This document shows, one piece after another, positions 8,775 to 17,542 of a DNA stretch of 64,000 nucleotides; the first letter of the stretch is position 1, and each line of letters begins with the position of its first letter. Position numbers and translations under genes: made by a program. The notes beneath the pieces were generated by a model. That model did not search any database. It was given only the letters and a program-made list of their open reading frames with translations, and was not told the DNA's origin. Source of the stretch: Bacillota bacterium (lineage in GTDB: Bacteria > Bacillota > Dethiobacteria > Dethiobacterales > Dethiobacteraceae). Location of the stretch: the NCBI GenBank assembly GCA_012521345.1, contig JAAYMN010000096.1, positions 18,702 to 82,701 on the forward strand, in the 5' to 3' direction.

Positions 8775-10141
8775 ATGGAGGATTTTTGTGCGGCAGGTGG
8801 AATTAATCAATTTATTTTAGATAAAGAAATTGCCCGGGGGAGGAGTTTCGAAGAAAAAATGAAAGCGGTCATAGGCGACGACTTGACGTTTCCTGCCGGA
8901 TCACAGTTAGAATCATTCAGAAAATCCGGTATACCATTTATTCGTGATATTCCATGGGGAACTCATCTTAGCGTTTTTTATGAGAGTGATGACGATTTGC
9001 CGGCGCTTGCCATTCCCTTTCTTGCGACCGGACTGGAAAACAATGAATTTTGTATCTGGATTGTTGATGATTCTTTGTCACCCTCTGCAGCTTTGCAATT
9101 GCTGCAAAAAAATGTGCCTGCTTTAAAGCGGACACAAATCGAAGTCATGACGCCTGCTGACTGGTATTTGCAATATGGAGGCTTTCGGGGTGACAGAATT
9201 ATTGCCGGCTGGATTGAAAAAATAGAAGCCGCGCTTGCCCAGGGATATGAAGGGATAAGGGTGTGCGGCAGTACTGCATGGCTGAGAGAAAAACACTGGA
9301 AAAAGTTTCTGGCTTATGAGCAGGAAATACAGAAAGCAATCGGTTTCCTTAAGTTAATCGCCTTGTGCCCGTATCAGTTGAGTAAATGTGAATTGCCGGA
9401 CATTCTGGATATAGTGCGGAACCATCACTTTTCTTTTTTAAAAAATAATATTGACTGGAAATACCTAAACAGTACAACCAGCTATGAGCATGTTAATCTT
9501 ATGGGAAAAATGGCGGCCAACGTGGCACATGAAATCAGAAACCCTCTGACTACTGTGAGAGGGTTTATCCAGCTGTTGGGAAAAAAATACGAGCTGTCTC
9601 TTTATCGAGATTATTTTACATTAATGCTTGAAGAGCTGGACCGCGCCAACGTCACTATTGCCGAGTATCTCTCCCTGACAAAAGAGCTGGAAAAAGACAT
9701 CAAACTGCATGATTTGAATGAAATTGTTCATACCATCCTGCCTTTACTGCAGGCAGATGCTGTAACGGAAGGCAAAGACGTGGTTTTTCCGCCGGAGAAA
9801 CTGCGGAGATTGCTGTGGATGCCAGGGATCTCAGGCAGGTAATATATAATCTTGTGCGCAACGGCCTGGAAGCAATGAAAAAAGGCGGGCGCGTCAGTAT
9901 CCGGACATATCAGTGCGGTAAAGCCGTTCTCCTGGAGATAGCGGACACGGGAGGCGGGATCCCGAGAGAAGTTATGGATGATTTGGGCGAACCTTTTGTT
10001 ACCACAAAAAAATTTGCCGCGGGATTGGGGCTGGCTGTCAGTATAAGAATTTTGCAGCGTTATCACGCCGGGATAACAGTCCAGTCTTCCCCGCACGGGA
10101 CGACCTTTACTATTGCTTTTCCCCTGCCGGACAATAACTAG
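8775..10141 (+). pseudogene. MEDS-domain sensor histidine kinase, split by a frameshift
   Basis: Two reading frames together encode one kinase. The first, to a stop near 9842, carries an N-terminal MEDS sensory domain (about residues 55-210, GTHLSVFYES and GYEGIRVCG) and a HisKA domain with the phosphoacceptor His in AHEIRNPLTT. The second, in the -1 frame, resumes as EIAVDARDLRQV and supplies the whole HATPase domain (N box NLVRNGLEAM, G1 ADTGGGIP, G2 GLGLAV) to 10141. The break falls at about 9784-9806; one extra T in the TTTTT run at 9784 would restore a continuous protein. It may be a sequencing error, a real inactivation or, less likely, recoding. No cytoplasmic response regulator adjoins. 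The start is uncertain (ATG 8775 or ATG 8859). Its end overlaps the convergent ftsX end by 4 nt. Confidence 0.75.
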
Positions 10142-11028
10142 GACTTGTGCTTTGCCGTCTGCAGGCCGGAGAAGCTGCCTGCCAAACCGAGCAGGGCACT
10201 CAGAAGGATGACAAAGACAGCCAGCTTCAGCACCAGGCTGCCAAGCGGCGGCAGGGGAAGAAAGGGAAGAGGCCCCTCGATTCTGAGAAAAAGATAACGC
10301 AGGGCAAAACCGGCCAAAACGGCGGCCAGCATGCCGCCCCCCACGCTCAAAAACAAGCCTGTTAGCAGGAAGGGGAAGGCGATAAAACTGTCCGGCGCAC
10401 CCAAAAGGAGCAGGGTGTTGATTTGTTCTCTGTTGTTCTCAATGCCGGTCCTGATCAGGTGCGAAATGATCACCAGCGTGGAAACGCCGACAGCGGTGAT
10501 AATGAGATAACCCAGCAATCTTACCGCTCCCGCCAGCTGTCTCAGGCGCTCCAGAACTTCCCGGTTGTCGCGCACGTATTCAATGCCATCCGTCTGCTGC
10601 ACTGCCTGCAGCACCTGTTCCATTGCGGCAAGGTCGATCCTGATTTCAAGAAACGGGCTGAAGGGGTTGTCGTCAAAGTATGTCAGCACGCGTGCCTCTT
10701 TGCCCAGTATTTCTTCCATTCTTTTGTAGGCTTCCTCGGCACTGACCGGCAATACTTCCTTCACACCGGCAATGTTTTGTATCTCTTCCGCCAGGCGGAG
10801 GACAGCGTTGCCGGGCATGTCTTCCGCATAATACGCGCTTATTTCCGCTTCATTTTCGATTGCGGCAATTGCATGATTGCCGACCCACCAGCCGGCCAGC
10901 ACCATAGCTAAAAGCAAAAAAATCAGGGCCATACTGAAAAAAGAGGTTAAGTGGGACAGCAGGTTCATGCGCATGATGACGCCCGCCTCACGGAGAAAGT
11001 AGCCAAAATTATACCGCAGTTGTTTCAT
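10138..11028 (-). CDS. ftsX: Cell division ABC permease FtsX
   Basis: FtsX is the integral membrane half of the FtsEX complex, which converts ATP hydrolysis into activation of a peptidoglycan hydrolase outside the cell. The 296-residue product has a cytoplasmic N-terminus, a first helix at about 22-45, an extracellular domain at about 48-165 and three further helices at about 170-290, the standard FtsX topology. Its start codon directly abuts the ftsE stop. It is the last gene of a three-gene minus-strand operon: coiled-coil protein, ftsE, ftsX. Confidence 0.93.
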   Translation of the reverse strand: MKQLRYNFGYFLREAGVIMRMNLLSHLTSFFSMALIFLLLAMVLAGWWVGNHAIAAIENEAEISAYYAEDMPGNAVLRLAEEIQNIAGVKEVLPVSAEEAYKRMEEILGKEARVLTYFDDNPFSPFLEIRIDLAAMEQVLQAVQQTDGIEYVRDNREVLERLRQLAGAVRLLGYLIITAVGVSTLVIISHLIRTGIENNREQINTLLLLGAPDSFIAFPFLLTGLFLSVGGGMLAAVLAGFALRYLFLRIEGPLPFLPLPPLGSLVLKLAVFVILLSALLGLAGSFSGLQTAKHKS

Positions 11029-11691
11029 TTATGCTCCCGCCTCCTCCAGCACACCTTCTTTGAGGCGAATGATTCTGTTTTGGTTTTCGGGTATTAAATG
11101 CGTGGCATGAGTCGTGATAAGAACGGCGGTCTGCTCGTCTTTGCTGCCGACAAGCAGCTCCAGGATATTCAGGGCGTTTTCCCGGTCCAGGTTTCCCGTG
11201 GGCTCATCCGCCAGGATGAGGGCCGGTTTTCTGGCCAGCGCCCGCGCAATCGAAATTCTTTGGCATTCGCCCCAGGACAGGTTTTCTACTGGCGTATTGG
11301 CTTTATTGGCAAGACCCACTTTGGCCAGGGCTTCGGCGGCATTTTTTTTCATCTCGGCAGCCGGGATACCCAGAAAGCGCATGCCCAGCATAATGTTTTC
11401 CAGTGCAGTCCTGCCTTTTATCAGCTTAAAATCCTGAAAAACAGGCCCCAGCATTCTACGCAGCTGCCGGATGGGCCCGGCCTGGCCCCTGCTGTAGGAG
11501 CGGCCCATAATTTCCAGGGTGCCTGCAGTGGGGAATTCCACCGCCATCAAAAGCTTCAGGAGGCTGGTTTTTCCCGAGCCGCTGGGGCCGGTAATATAAA
11601 TTACTTCGCCCGGCTTCACGGACAGGTTGATATTTTTCAGGGCAACGGTTCCGTCAGGATATTGCAAAGTGACGTTTTTTGCCGCAATCAT
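11029..11691 (-). CDS. ftsE: Cell division ATP-binding protein FtsE
   Basis: This is the ATPase of the FtsEX complex (220 residues). Walker A GPSGSGKT lies at 35-42, Walker B LILADEP near 158 and the switch histidine in TTHATHL. The signature motif reads LSWGE instead of the usual LSGGE, a Gly-to-Trp change at a position that contacts ATP across the dimer. The D-loop and Q-loop regions look normal, so I regard it as functional. It lies between the coiled-coil protein and ftsX and is probably co-transcribed with both. Confidence 0.93.
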   Translation of the reverse strand: MIAAKNVTLQYPDGTVALKNINLSVKPGEVIYITGPSGSGKTSLLKLLMAVEFPTAGTLEIMGRSYSRGQAGPIRQLRRMLGPVFQDFKLIKGRTALENIMLGMRFLGIPAAEMKKNAAEALAKVGLANKANTPVENLSWGECQRISIARALARKPALILADEPTGNLDRENALNILELLVGSKDEQTAVLITTHATHLIPENQNRIIRLKEGVLEEAGA

Positions 11692-11717
11692 TCGTTCAGC
11701 TCCTTTCCCCGCTTATG

Positions 11718-12833
11718 CTATTTGAAAACCGGATTAATCATTAAATCCAGGCAGTGGTCTGTAACGTTAATGCCTGTAATCTTGCTGTCTCCTAAAATGC
11801 CGCTTAAATCCAGATATAGTTCTTCTTCGGCAAACAGTGCTTTCAGGTGGCCGGCGTTAAGCGGCACCCCGTAGAAAGTTCCTTCCTCCGCGGCAAATCT
11901 CAGTGTATTGTCTTCCAGGACAAAGACGCCGCTGACGGCAAGTTGACGGGGGGCAACCATCAGCCCGACTTTGCCGTCGGAGAAGACAAAAGCCAGCTCC
12001 GGCAAGCCGTACTCTGCCAAAATGCCGTTGAGGATTTCATCCGCAAGCGACGCTTTTATCCCCGAGGCGGAAAATTCTATTTTCACGGCATCCGCCGGCA
12101 AATCTGCCTCTTTCAGCAGGCGGGAAAAACTTCTTGTCACTTCCGGGAAGAATTTTATAAGCTCGTTCCAGGCCCCCTGCATGGCCGACAACCTGGTTTC
12201 ATAGTGCTCCCTTTCCTCCGCCAGGGAGGCCAGGTATGCCTCCAGGTCTTCCTTGGCGGCAACAGTTTTGGCGATCGATTCTTCAAGGTTTTTCCGTGTC
12301 TGCTCCAGCGAAGCGAGTTTTTCCTCCAGCTCCGCTTTCCGGGCGGCAAGCCTGTTGCGGCTTTCCTGCAAAAGATCCAGCAGCCCGCCCGTGTTGCGGG
12401 CAAGATCCTGCAGGGTGCTTATTCTGTGGAGAAAATCTGCCAGGCTGTTTGCCGACAAAAGTCTTTCCAGGAAAGAAGCGGGACCCAGCCGCTGGTAGCT
12501 TTTTAAAACTTGCTGCAGTGCCTGCCGGTTCTGCCCAAAGCGTTCTTCTTCCGCGGCAATTGCCTCCTGGATGGTGCCGGCATCATGCTCCAGGGCGGCA
12601 ATTTCCGCTGCCAGCGCCCGCTCCTCAGCTTCCAGTTCCGCTATGGTCTGGGTGAGGGCGAAAAGTTCTTCCAGCACTTTTTTTTCTTCATCGGACAGGA
12701 GGCTAAGCTTTTCTTCCACTTCGCCCGTCACTGCGGACTGCCCCGAGGCTATGCCGCCCGCCAGGCTGATCAGCATAAGCGCTGCCGCCAGGATGCAGCA
12801 GGAAATAAGTTTTATTTTGCCTGACTTGAACAT
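11718..12833 (-). CDS. Secreted coiled-coil protein of the ftsEX operon, no hydrolase domain
   Basis: From ATG 12833, chosen because GGGAGGGG lies 6 nt upstream, the product has 371 residues. A signal peptide or anchor covers residues 8-30, then long Glu/Ala/Leu-rich coiled coils run over about 35-115 and 145-215, split by a helical segment (FLERLLSANSLADFLHRI). This is the architecture of the EnvC/PcsB/CwlO coiled-coil that docks on FtsX. The last 130 residues are not an M23, NlpC/P60 or CHAP hydrolase: no catalytic His/Cys pattern is visible, and the region looks beta-rich (SITG and LYLDLSGIL strands, resembling lipid- or ligand-binding DUF2140/LptA-like folds). It is probably the extracellular partner of FtsEX, acting on a separate hydrolase (inference). 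Confidence 0.75.
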   Translation of the reverse strand: MFKSGKIKLISCCILAAALMLISLAGGIASGQSAVTGEVEEKLSLLSDEEKKVLEELFALTQTIAELEAEERALAAEIAALEHDAGTIQEAIAAEEERFGQNRQALQQVLKSYQRLGPASFLERLLSANSLADFLHRISTLQDLARNTGGLLDLLQESRNRLAARKAELEEKLASLEQTRKNLEESIAKTVAAKEDLEAYLASLAEEREHYETRLSAMQGAWNELIKFFPEVTRSFSRLLKEADLPADAVKIEFSASGIKASLADEILNGILAEYGLPELAFVFSDGKVGLMVAPRQLAVSGVFVLEDNTLRFAAEEGTFYGVPLNAGHLKALFAEEELYLDLSGILGDSKITGINVTDHCLDLMINPVFK

Positions 12834-12943
12834 TTTTCCCCTCCCGCTGTCGCCGACTGTTGGCAATTGTCTTAAAATAACAAAAATAGCTCCGATATTA
12901 GTTATACGCTGGGAGAAGAAAATCCTGCCTGCCTGACGTCGTC

Positions 12944-13876
12944 CTAATCACCTAAAAAATTCGTTCCCAGCACTCCCGCAACAATCAGCAGGGAGCCGAG
13001 AAAATGGTAGTAAAACAGCTTTTCTTCCAGGAAGACAATCCCGGCCAGGACTGTAATCAGTGTGCCGAGATTGGCAAAGACGCTCATTTTGGCGGCTTTG
13101 AGATGGGTTAAAACATAGTTTGTCAAAAGTGAAGTAAGGGCTGTGGACAAGACGCCCAGGTAGAGGATGGCAAAAAGGAAAGGCAGGCTCTTGAGCGGGG
13201 CAAGAAAGGCGGGAAGAGTGCCGCCCTGCAAATGTTGACCGAGAGCAAGCAGGTTAAAGCTGATAAAACCGAGAAAAATCATCAGACAGCTTAATTCCAG
13301 GTTGCTGAATTCCCTTGTGAGCACTCTGGCCAGTACGTTATAGCCGGCAATGGACAGGGCGGAAAGCAGGATGAGGATGATGCCTTTCACATTATGCATG
13401 CTCGGGCCGGAGCCGCTTTGCACAAGGATAAAAATAACACCTCCCACCGACAAGAAAACAGACAGCATCTGGCGGGAATTGGTTTTTTCCCTGATAAACA
13501 GGGAAGCTAAGAGTAGGGTGAAAATGGGGGAAACCGCCAGGAGGATCCCGGCTTCCGAGGAGAGGACGTACTGAAGGCCGTATGTCTGGAAGCCAAAAAA
13601 CAGCAAGGGATAAAAAAGGGCCAGCGGCAGGATTCTGCTTACTTTTTTCCTGTCATAGGTGAGTTTGACTTTTTGCAGCAGGGCGGGCAGGAGCAGGGCT
13701 GCAAAAGCGGCCGTGAAGCGATGGGCCAGGATATCTACCGGACCGGTAACCTGCAGGGCAATTTTATTAAACAGAAAAGAGAAGCCGATAATGACAGAAT
13801 AAGCAACTGCCGCCCCGTAGACTTTCCAGGCGGCTGTACGCCCGGCTGCAGTTGCTGCTTGCGCCCTCTCGTCCAT
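12944..13876 (-). CDS. EamA-family (drug/metabolite) transporter
   Basis: The product is a 310-residue inner-membrane protein with ten predicted helices arranged as two EamA repeats (about 20-150 and 165-305). A short basic-polar N-terminus precedes helix 1 (VAYSVIIGFSFLFNKIAL). Substrates in this superfamily range from amino acids to nucleotide sugars and cannot be assigned here. I prefer ATG 13876 because GGGGGTG lies 6 nt upstream; GTG 13885 is the alternative. It is a single gene with no obvious operon partner. Confidence 0.85.
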   Translation of the reverse strand: MDERAQAATAAGRTAAWKVYGAAVAYSVIIGFSFLFNKIALQVTGPVDILAHRFTAAFAALLLPALLQKVKLTYDRKKVSRILPLALFYPLLFFGFQTYGLQYVLSSEAGILLAVSPIFTLLLASLFIREKTNSRQMLSVFLSVGGVIFILVQSGSGPSMHNVKGIILILLSALSIAGYNVLARVLTREFSNLELSCLMIFLGFISFNLLALGQHLQGGTLPAFLAPLKSLPFLFAILYLGVLSTALTSLLTNYVLTHLKAAKMSVFANLGTLITVLAGIVFLEEKLFYYHFLGSLLIVAGVLGTNFLGD

Positions 13877-14041
13877 AAGAAGCACCCCCGTGTTGTTTTT
13901 GCTTTAGTGTTCCCGTGCCTGCAGCAACTTCCTTCTGCACCGGCACAGGAAATACCTTCATTAGTAGCTTAACCGAAAATAAAATTTAACGGAGCGGCGC
14001 TTGCGGGAAGCCGCCGCTTGCGGCATGCAGGGAGACGGACA

Positions 14042-14761
14042 ATGCCGGATAAAGTGCGCTTTCTTTATGAGGACAACCACTTGCTGGTTGTGGAAAAACC
14101 GGTTAACATGCTTTCCCAGGGCGACATCACGGGCGAGCCCGACCTTTTAAGCATTGTGAAAGCCATACTGAAAAGAAAATACAACAAGCCGGGCAATGTC
14201 TTCCTGGGACTTGTGCACCGCCTGGACCGGCCCACAGGGGGAGTCATGGTCTTGGCAAAAACTTCCAAGGCGGCAGCCCGGCTCTCCGCGCAAATCAGGG
14301 AGGGGACCTTCACAAAGCAGTACCTGGCGGTCGTTCATGGCCGCCTGCCGCAGGCGGAGGGAACCCTGCGGCATTATCTCGTTAAAGACAGGAAAACAAA
14401 TTTGGTTGCCGTGGCCGGCAAGGACCAGCCAAAAGCAAAAGCAGCCAGCCTCTCCTACCGGGTCCTGGCCGTGGCGGCCGGCCTGAGCCTGGTGCAGGTA
14501 CAGTTGCATACGGGACGGTCGCATCAAATTCGTGTCCAGTTTGCCGCCTGCGGACATCCTTTATACGGTGACCGGCGCTACGGCAAGGCGGTAAACCGCC
14601 CCGGCCGGCAGCTTGCCTTATGGGCGTACAAGATCGCCTTTACACATCCCGTCTCGCAGAAACGCCTGATTTTTACCAGCTTCCCTGCACATGTGCAGCC
14701 GTGGCTTAAATTTGCTTCCTATTTTCAACAGACGGGGAAAGAAAAGATTAAAGAATTTTAA
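14042..14761 (+). CDS. RluA-family RNA pseudouridine synthase
   Basis: This 239-residue enzyme isomerises uridine to pseudouridine in rRNA or tRNA. The family signature HRLDRPTGGVMVLAK is at about residues 58-72, with the catalytic Asp in HRLDR. Later blocks include KQYLAVVHG and GRSHQIRVQFA. There is no N-terminal S4 domain, so it is the short YhcT-like type rather than RluD with S4. The start at ATG 14042 is preceded by AGGGAGA at 7-nt spacing. It stands alone, and the target position in RNA cannot be read from the sequence. Confidence 0.9.
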   Translation: MPDKVRFLYEDNHLLVVEKPVNMLSQGDITGEPDLLSIVKAILKRKYNKPGNVFLGLVHRLDRPTGGVMVLAKTSKAAARLSAQIREGTFTKQYLAVVHGRLPQAEGTLRHYLVKDRKTNLVAVAGKDQPKAKAASLSYRVLAVAAGLSLVQVQLHTGRSHQIRVQFAACGHPLYGDRRYGKAVNRPGRQLALWAYKIAFTHPVSQKRLIFTSFPAHVQPWLKFASYFQQTGKEKIKEF

Positions 14762-15062
14762 CATGAAAATATTTCCTGCGGTGCAGGAGATTACCCTGTG
14801 CTGCTGGAATATGTAACTGCTGGTATTATATCGGACTGCTTTTTGTTTGCCGGATAACCGCTTGCAGGCAGCTGCGGCGGGTTTTATTTTCTTGCGGCAC
14901 AAGTTTTAAGAATACTTAAATGGCGGGCACTGCCGGATTGTAGTAGAATAAAGGCAGTATAAAAAAAAGATGGATATTGAGGGAACATTTTCATCCCCGC
15001 AGACAACTAAAGAATGAGGCGTGCTTTTTGTGCCATACCGGCGGGGAAAGGAGGAGGAACGG
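14762..15062. other. Intergenic region without a recognised gene
   Basis: This 301-bp stretch separates the pseudouridine synthase from the MacAB-like operon. It is AT-richer than its surroundings and ends in a strong AAAGGAGGAGG ribosome site (15047-15057). I found no coding remnant, RNA gene or well-spaced promoter, though a promoter for the downstream operon must lie here or further upstream. Confidence 0.5.
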
Positions 15063-15809
15063 TTGCCATTATTGCAGTTGCAGAATGTGACACGGCAGTA
15101 TAAATCCGGGCAAATCCGCGTAAATGCCCTTACAGATGTCAGCCTGGCGGTAGAAAAAGGTGAATTTATTTCTATCATGGGCCCTTCTGGTTCGGGCAAA
15201 TCCACGCTGTTGAATATCATCGGCTGCCTGGACAGACCGACTTCCGGGACTTATATCCTGGCAGGGCGGCATGTGGAAAAACTGGGTGATTCCAACCTGG
15301 CTGAAATCCGCAACAAGCTTATCGGGTTTGTTTTTCAGAGTTTTCACCTGCTTCCCGACCTGGATGCCCAGGCCAATGTGGAACTGCCTTTGATTTACAG
15401 GGGCGTCGGCAGAAAGGAACGCCGGCGGAAGGCTTGCGCGGCGCTGGAAGCGGTGGGGCTTTTTGAGCGCCGGCGCCACCTGCCTTCGCAGCTGTCAGGC
15501 GGGGAACAGCAAAGGGTGGCCATTGCCAGGGCGCTGGTGGGCGACCCGGCGGTAATTCTGGCGGATGAGCCCACGGGGGCGCTGGATTCAGCCTCAGGGG
15601 CTGTTATTATGTCTATTTTCCAGTACCTGAACAGGGAACGGGGAATGACAATTGTCCAGGTTACCCACGAAGAAACAATTGCCCGCCATGCCGGCCGTGT
15701 AGTCTTCCTGCGGGACGGCAGGATTGAACGCGAAGAAACGGTGACAGAACCTTTAACTGCGCAGGGGCAGTTCAGAGCGCAGACAGTACAGGAGGTGCAA
15801 GAGGGTTGA
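15063..15809 (+). CDS. MacB/LolD-type ABC transporter ATP-binding protein
   Basis: The product has 248 residues from TTG 15063, which sits 6 nt after AAAGGAGGAGG. Walker A GPSGSGKST is near residue 38, the signature LSGGEQQRVAIARAL near 140 and Walker B VILADEPTGALD near 162, typical of the LolD/MacB/FtsE branch of mechanotransmission ABC proteins. Its stop overlaps the adaptor start (TTGA). With the adaptor and permease it forms a three-gene macrolide- or peptide-type exporter operon. Confidence 0.93.
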   Translation: MPLLQLQNVTRQYKSGQIRVNALTDVSLAVEKGEFISIMGPSGSGKSTLLNIIGCLDRPTSGTYILAGRHVEKLGDSNLAEIRNKLIGFVFQSFHLLPDLDAQANVELPLIYRGVGRKERRRKACAALEAVGLFERRRHLPSQLSGGEQQRVAIARALVGDPAVILADEPTGALDSASGAVIMSIFQYLNRERGMTIVQVTHEETIARHAGRVVFLRDGRIEREETVTEPLTAQGQFRAQTVQEVQEG

Positions 15810-17530
15810 TTCAACGCCTGATAGCAATTATTGTGATTGTGGCAATTGTTTTGGGAGGGGGCTATTATGCCTATAAACAGCTTGTTCCTCCCCCGGCGGA
15901 AGAGGCGACCGGGCCTGTTTATGCCACCAAACCGGTCATCAGAGGGGATATTACCGTGGGAGTAGAAGTGACAGGGCAGTTGAACCCGACATCCGGCGGC
16001 AGCATCCAGGTTCCCGGTTATATGTCACCGGGCGTGTCCACTTCCTTCACCATCAGCGAGTCGTTTGTCAAGGAAGGAGATATTGTCAAAAAGGGGCAGC
16101 TGATGATTACGCTGGAAGCCCCCGACCTTGCACCGCAAATAGAAATGAAGCAGGCGGAACTGGAGGCTGAACTCAAGTCGCTGGCCGAACTGGTGAATGT
16201 ACCTGTCGAGCAGGTGGAATATATTGACCCCAGCCGGGGGATTACACTGCAGGCACCCATTGACGGCAGGGTAACGGGACTCACGGTTAAAGAAGGGGAT
16301 ACCCTGCAGCAGGGACAGATAGTGGCCAAAATCGTCAATGACGCCAGTTTCAGGCTGACTGCCAAGCTCTTGCCGGGGGAAATGAACGATGTAGAGGTGG
16401 GAGACGAAGTCCTGCTGGCTTTCTCTGAATTTTCAGGTACTGTCCGCGCCAGAATCACCGATATCAATCCCAATGCCGTAACGGAAAGGACCTCAGATTT
16501 GCATGATACGGCTGCCGGCGGCTCCGGCAACCAGTATGTCTTTGTACACTGGGTAACAGTGGAAGGGGATAATCCCGGCCTGGTGCAACCCGGCATGCTG
16601 GCCAGGGTTGGCCTTGCCTCGGACAAAAACAAGAGCCTTGACGAATATAATGCCAGGTGGCTGCGCTTTATGGCGGAAGTTGAAGGCTATGCGCAGGAGG
16701 AAAGAGTGCTCAGCAAGGCGGAAGCCATTATTACCCGCCTTTATGTCCGCGACATGCAGCTGGTGAAGCAGGGGGACCCGCTGGTTTCCCTGGCGGGTGA
16801 GGACGCCCTTAACTTGATCCAGGGCAGGCTGGCCAAAATACGTGACATACGGCAGACAATCCAGCAGCTTTACAGCCAGTACGACCTGCTGAATATTGTT
16901 GCCCCCATGGACGGCATTGTGGCTTACGTGGATGCCATGCCCGGCCGGGTGGTGCAGCCGGGCGAGTGGCTGGGCCATATTTATATCGCCGAAGATATGC
17001 GTCTTACCGCCCAGGTGGACGACATGGATATTTTGCTGGTACAGCAGGGAGCGCCCGTCGATATTACGGTAGACGCCCTGCCGGGCCAGACTTTCCCGGG
17101 TGAGGTGCTCCGCGTCACTTCCATGGGCTGGGACAGGGAAGGCGTGACCCAGTTTTACGTGGAAATCAAGGTGAGCGGCAGCGATGATTTGCGTCCCGGC
17201 ATGCAGGCCAAGGCTTTTGTGAAAGCCGGCAGCGCCACAAACGTGCTGCTTGTCCCGGTGGAGGCCGTTTTTGAAGAAGACGGGCAGACCAAGGTGGAAG
17301 TACTGGAAGCGGACGGGACGGTCAGGCTGGTCACAGTCAAGCTGGGGCTGATGGACAGCATGTATGCCGAGGTGAAGGAAGGGTTGAAAGAAGGGGAGAT
17401 GGTCATTACCGGCAGTACCGCCGACCTGCTTCCGAGCCAGAGCATCCAGTCCAATGACAGCATCCTGCCGCAAAAGCCGGATGAGGGCCAGGATAATGCG
17501 GCTCCTGAAGACACAGCCAAGGCCTTCTAA
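15806..17530 (+). CDS. HlyD/MacA-type membrane fusion protein with two adaptor modules
   Basis: This 574-residue protein is anchored by one N-terminal helix (about 5-22) and should bridge the MacB-like permease to the outside. MacA homologues usually have 370-400 residues. Here two lipoyl/barrel modules follow each other: the first at about 45-275 (VKEGDIVKKGQL, LQAPIDGRVTGL, VQPGMLARVGL) and the second at about 290-520 (VKQGDPLVSLAG, IVAPMDGIVAYV, RPGMQAKAFVKAG). The C-terminal tail is acidic and disordered. The TTG start overlaps the ATPase stop, with GGAGGTG upstream. A cell with one membrane does not need a TolC-docking hairpin, and only short helices are seen between the lipoyl halves. 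Confidence 0.85.
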   Translation: MIQRLIAIIVIVAIVLGGGYYAYKQLVPPPAEEATGPVYATKPVIRGDITVGVEVTGQLNPTSGGSIQVPGYMSPGVSTSFTISESFVKEGDIVKKGQLMITLEAPDLAPQIEMKQAELEAELKSLAELVNVPVEQVEYIDPSRGITLQAPIDGRVTGLTVKEGDTLQQGQIVAKIVNDASFRLTAKLLPGEMNDVEVGDEVLLAFSEFSGTVRARITDINPNAVTERTSDLHDTAAGGSGNQYVFVHWVTVEGDNPGLVQPGMLARVGLASDKNKSLDEYNARWLRFMAEVEGYAQEERVLSKAEAIITRLYVRDMQLVKQGDPLVSLAGEDALNLIQGRLAKIRDIRQTIQQLYSQYDLLNIVAPMDGIVAYVDAMPGRVVQPGEWLGHIYIAEDMRLTAQVDDMDILLVQQGAPVDITVDALPGQTFPGEVLRVTSMGWDREGVTQFYVEIKVSGSDDLRPGMQAKAFVKAGSATNVLLVPVEAVFEEDGQTKVEVLEADGTVRLVTVKLGLMDSMYAEVKEGLKEGEMVITGSTADLLPSQSIQSNDSILPQKPDEGQDNAAPEDTAKAF

Positions 17531-17542
17531 AGGGGTGATACC

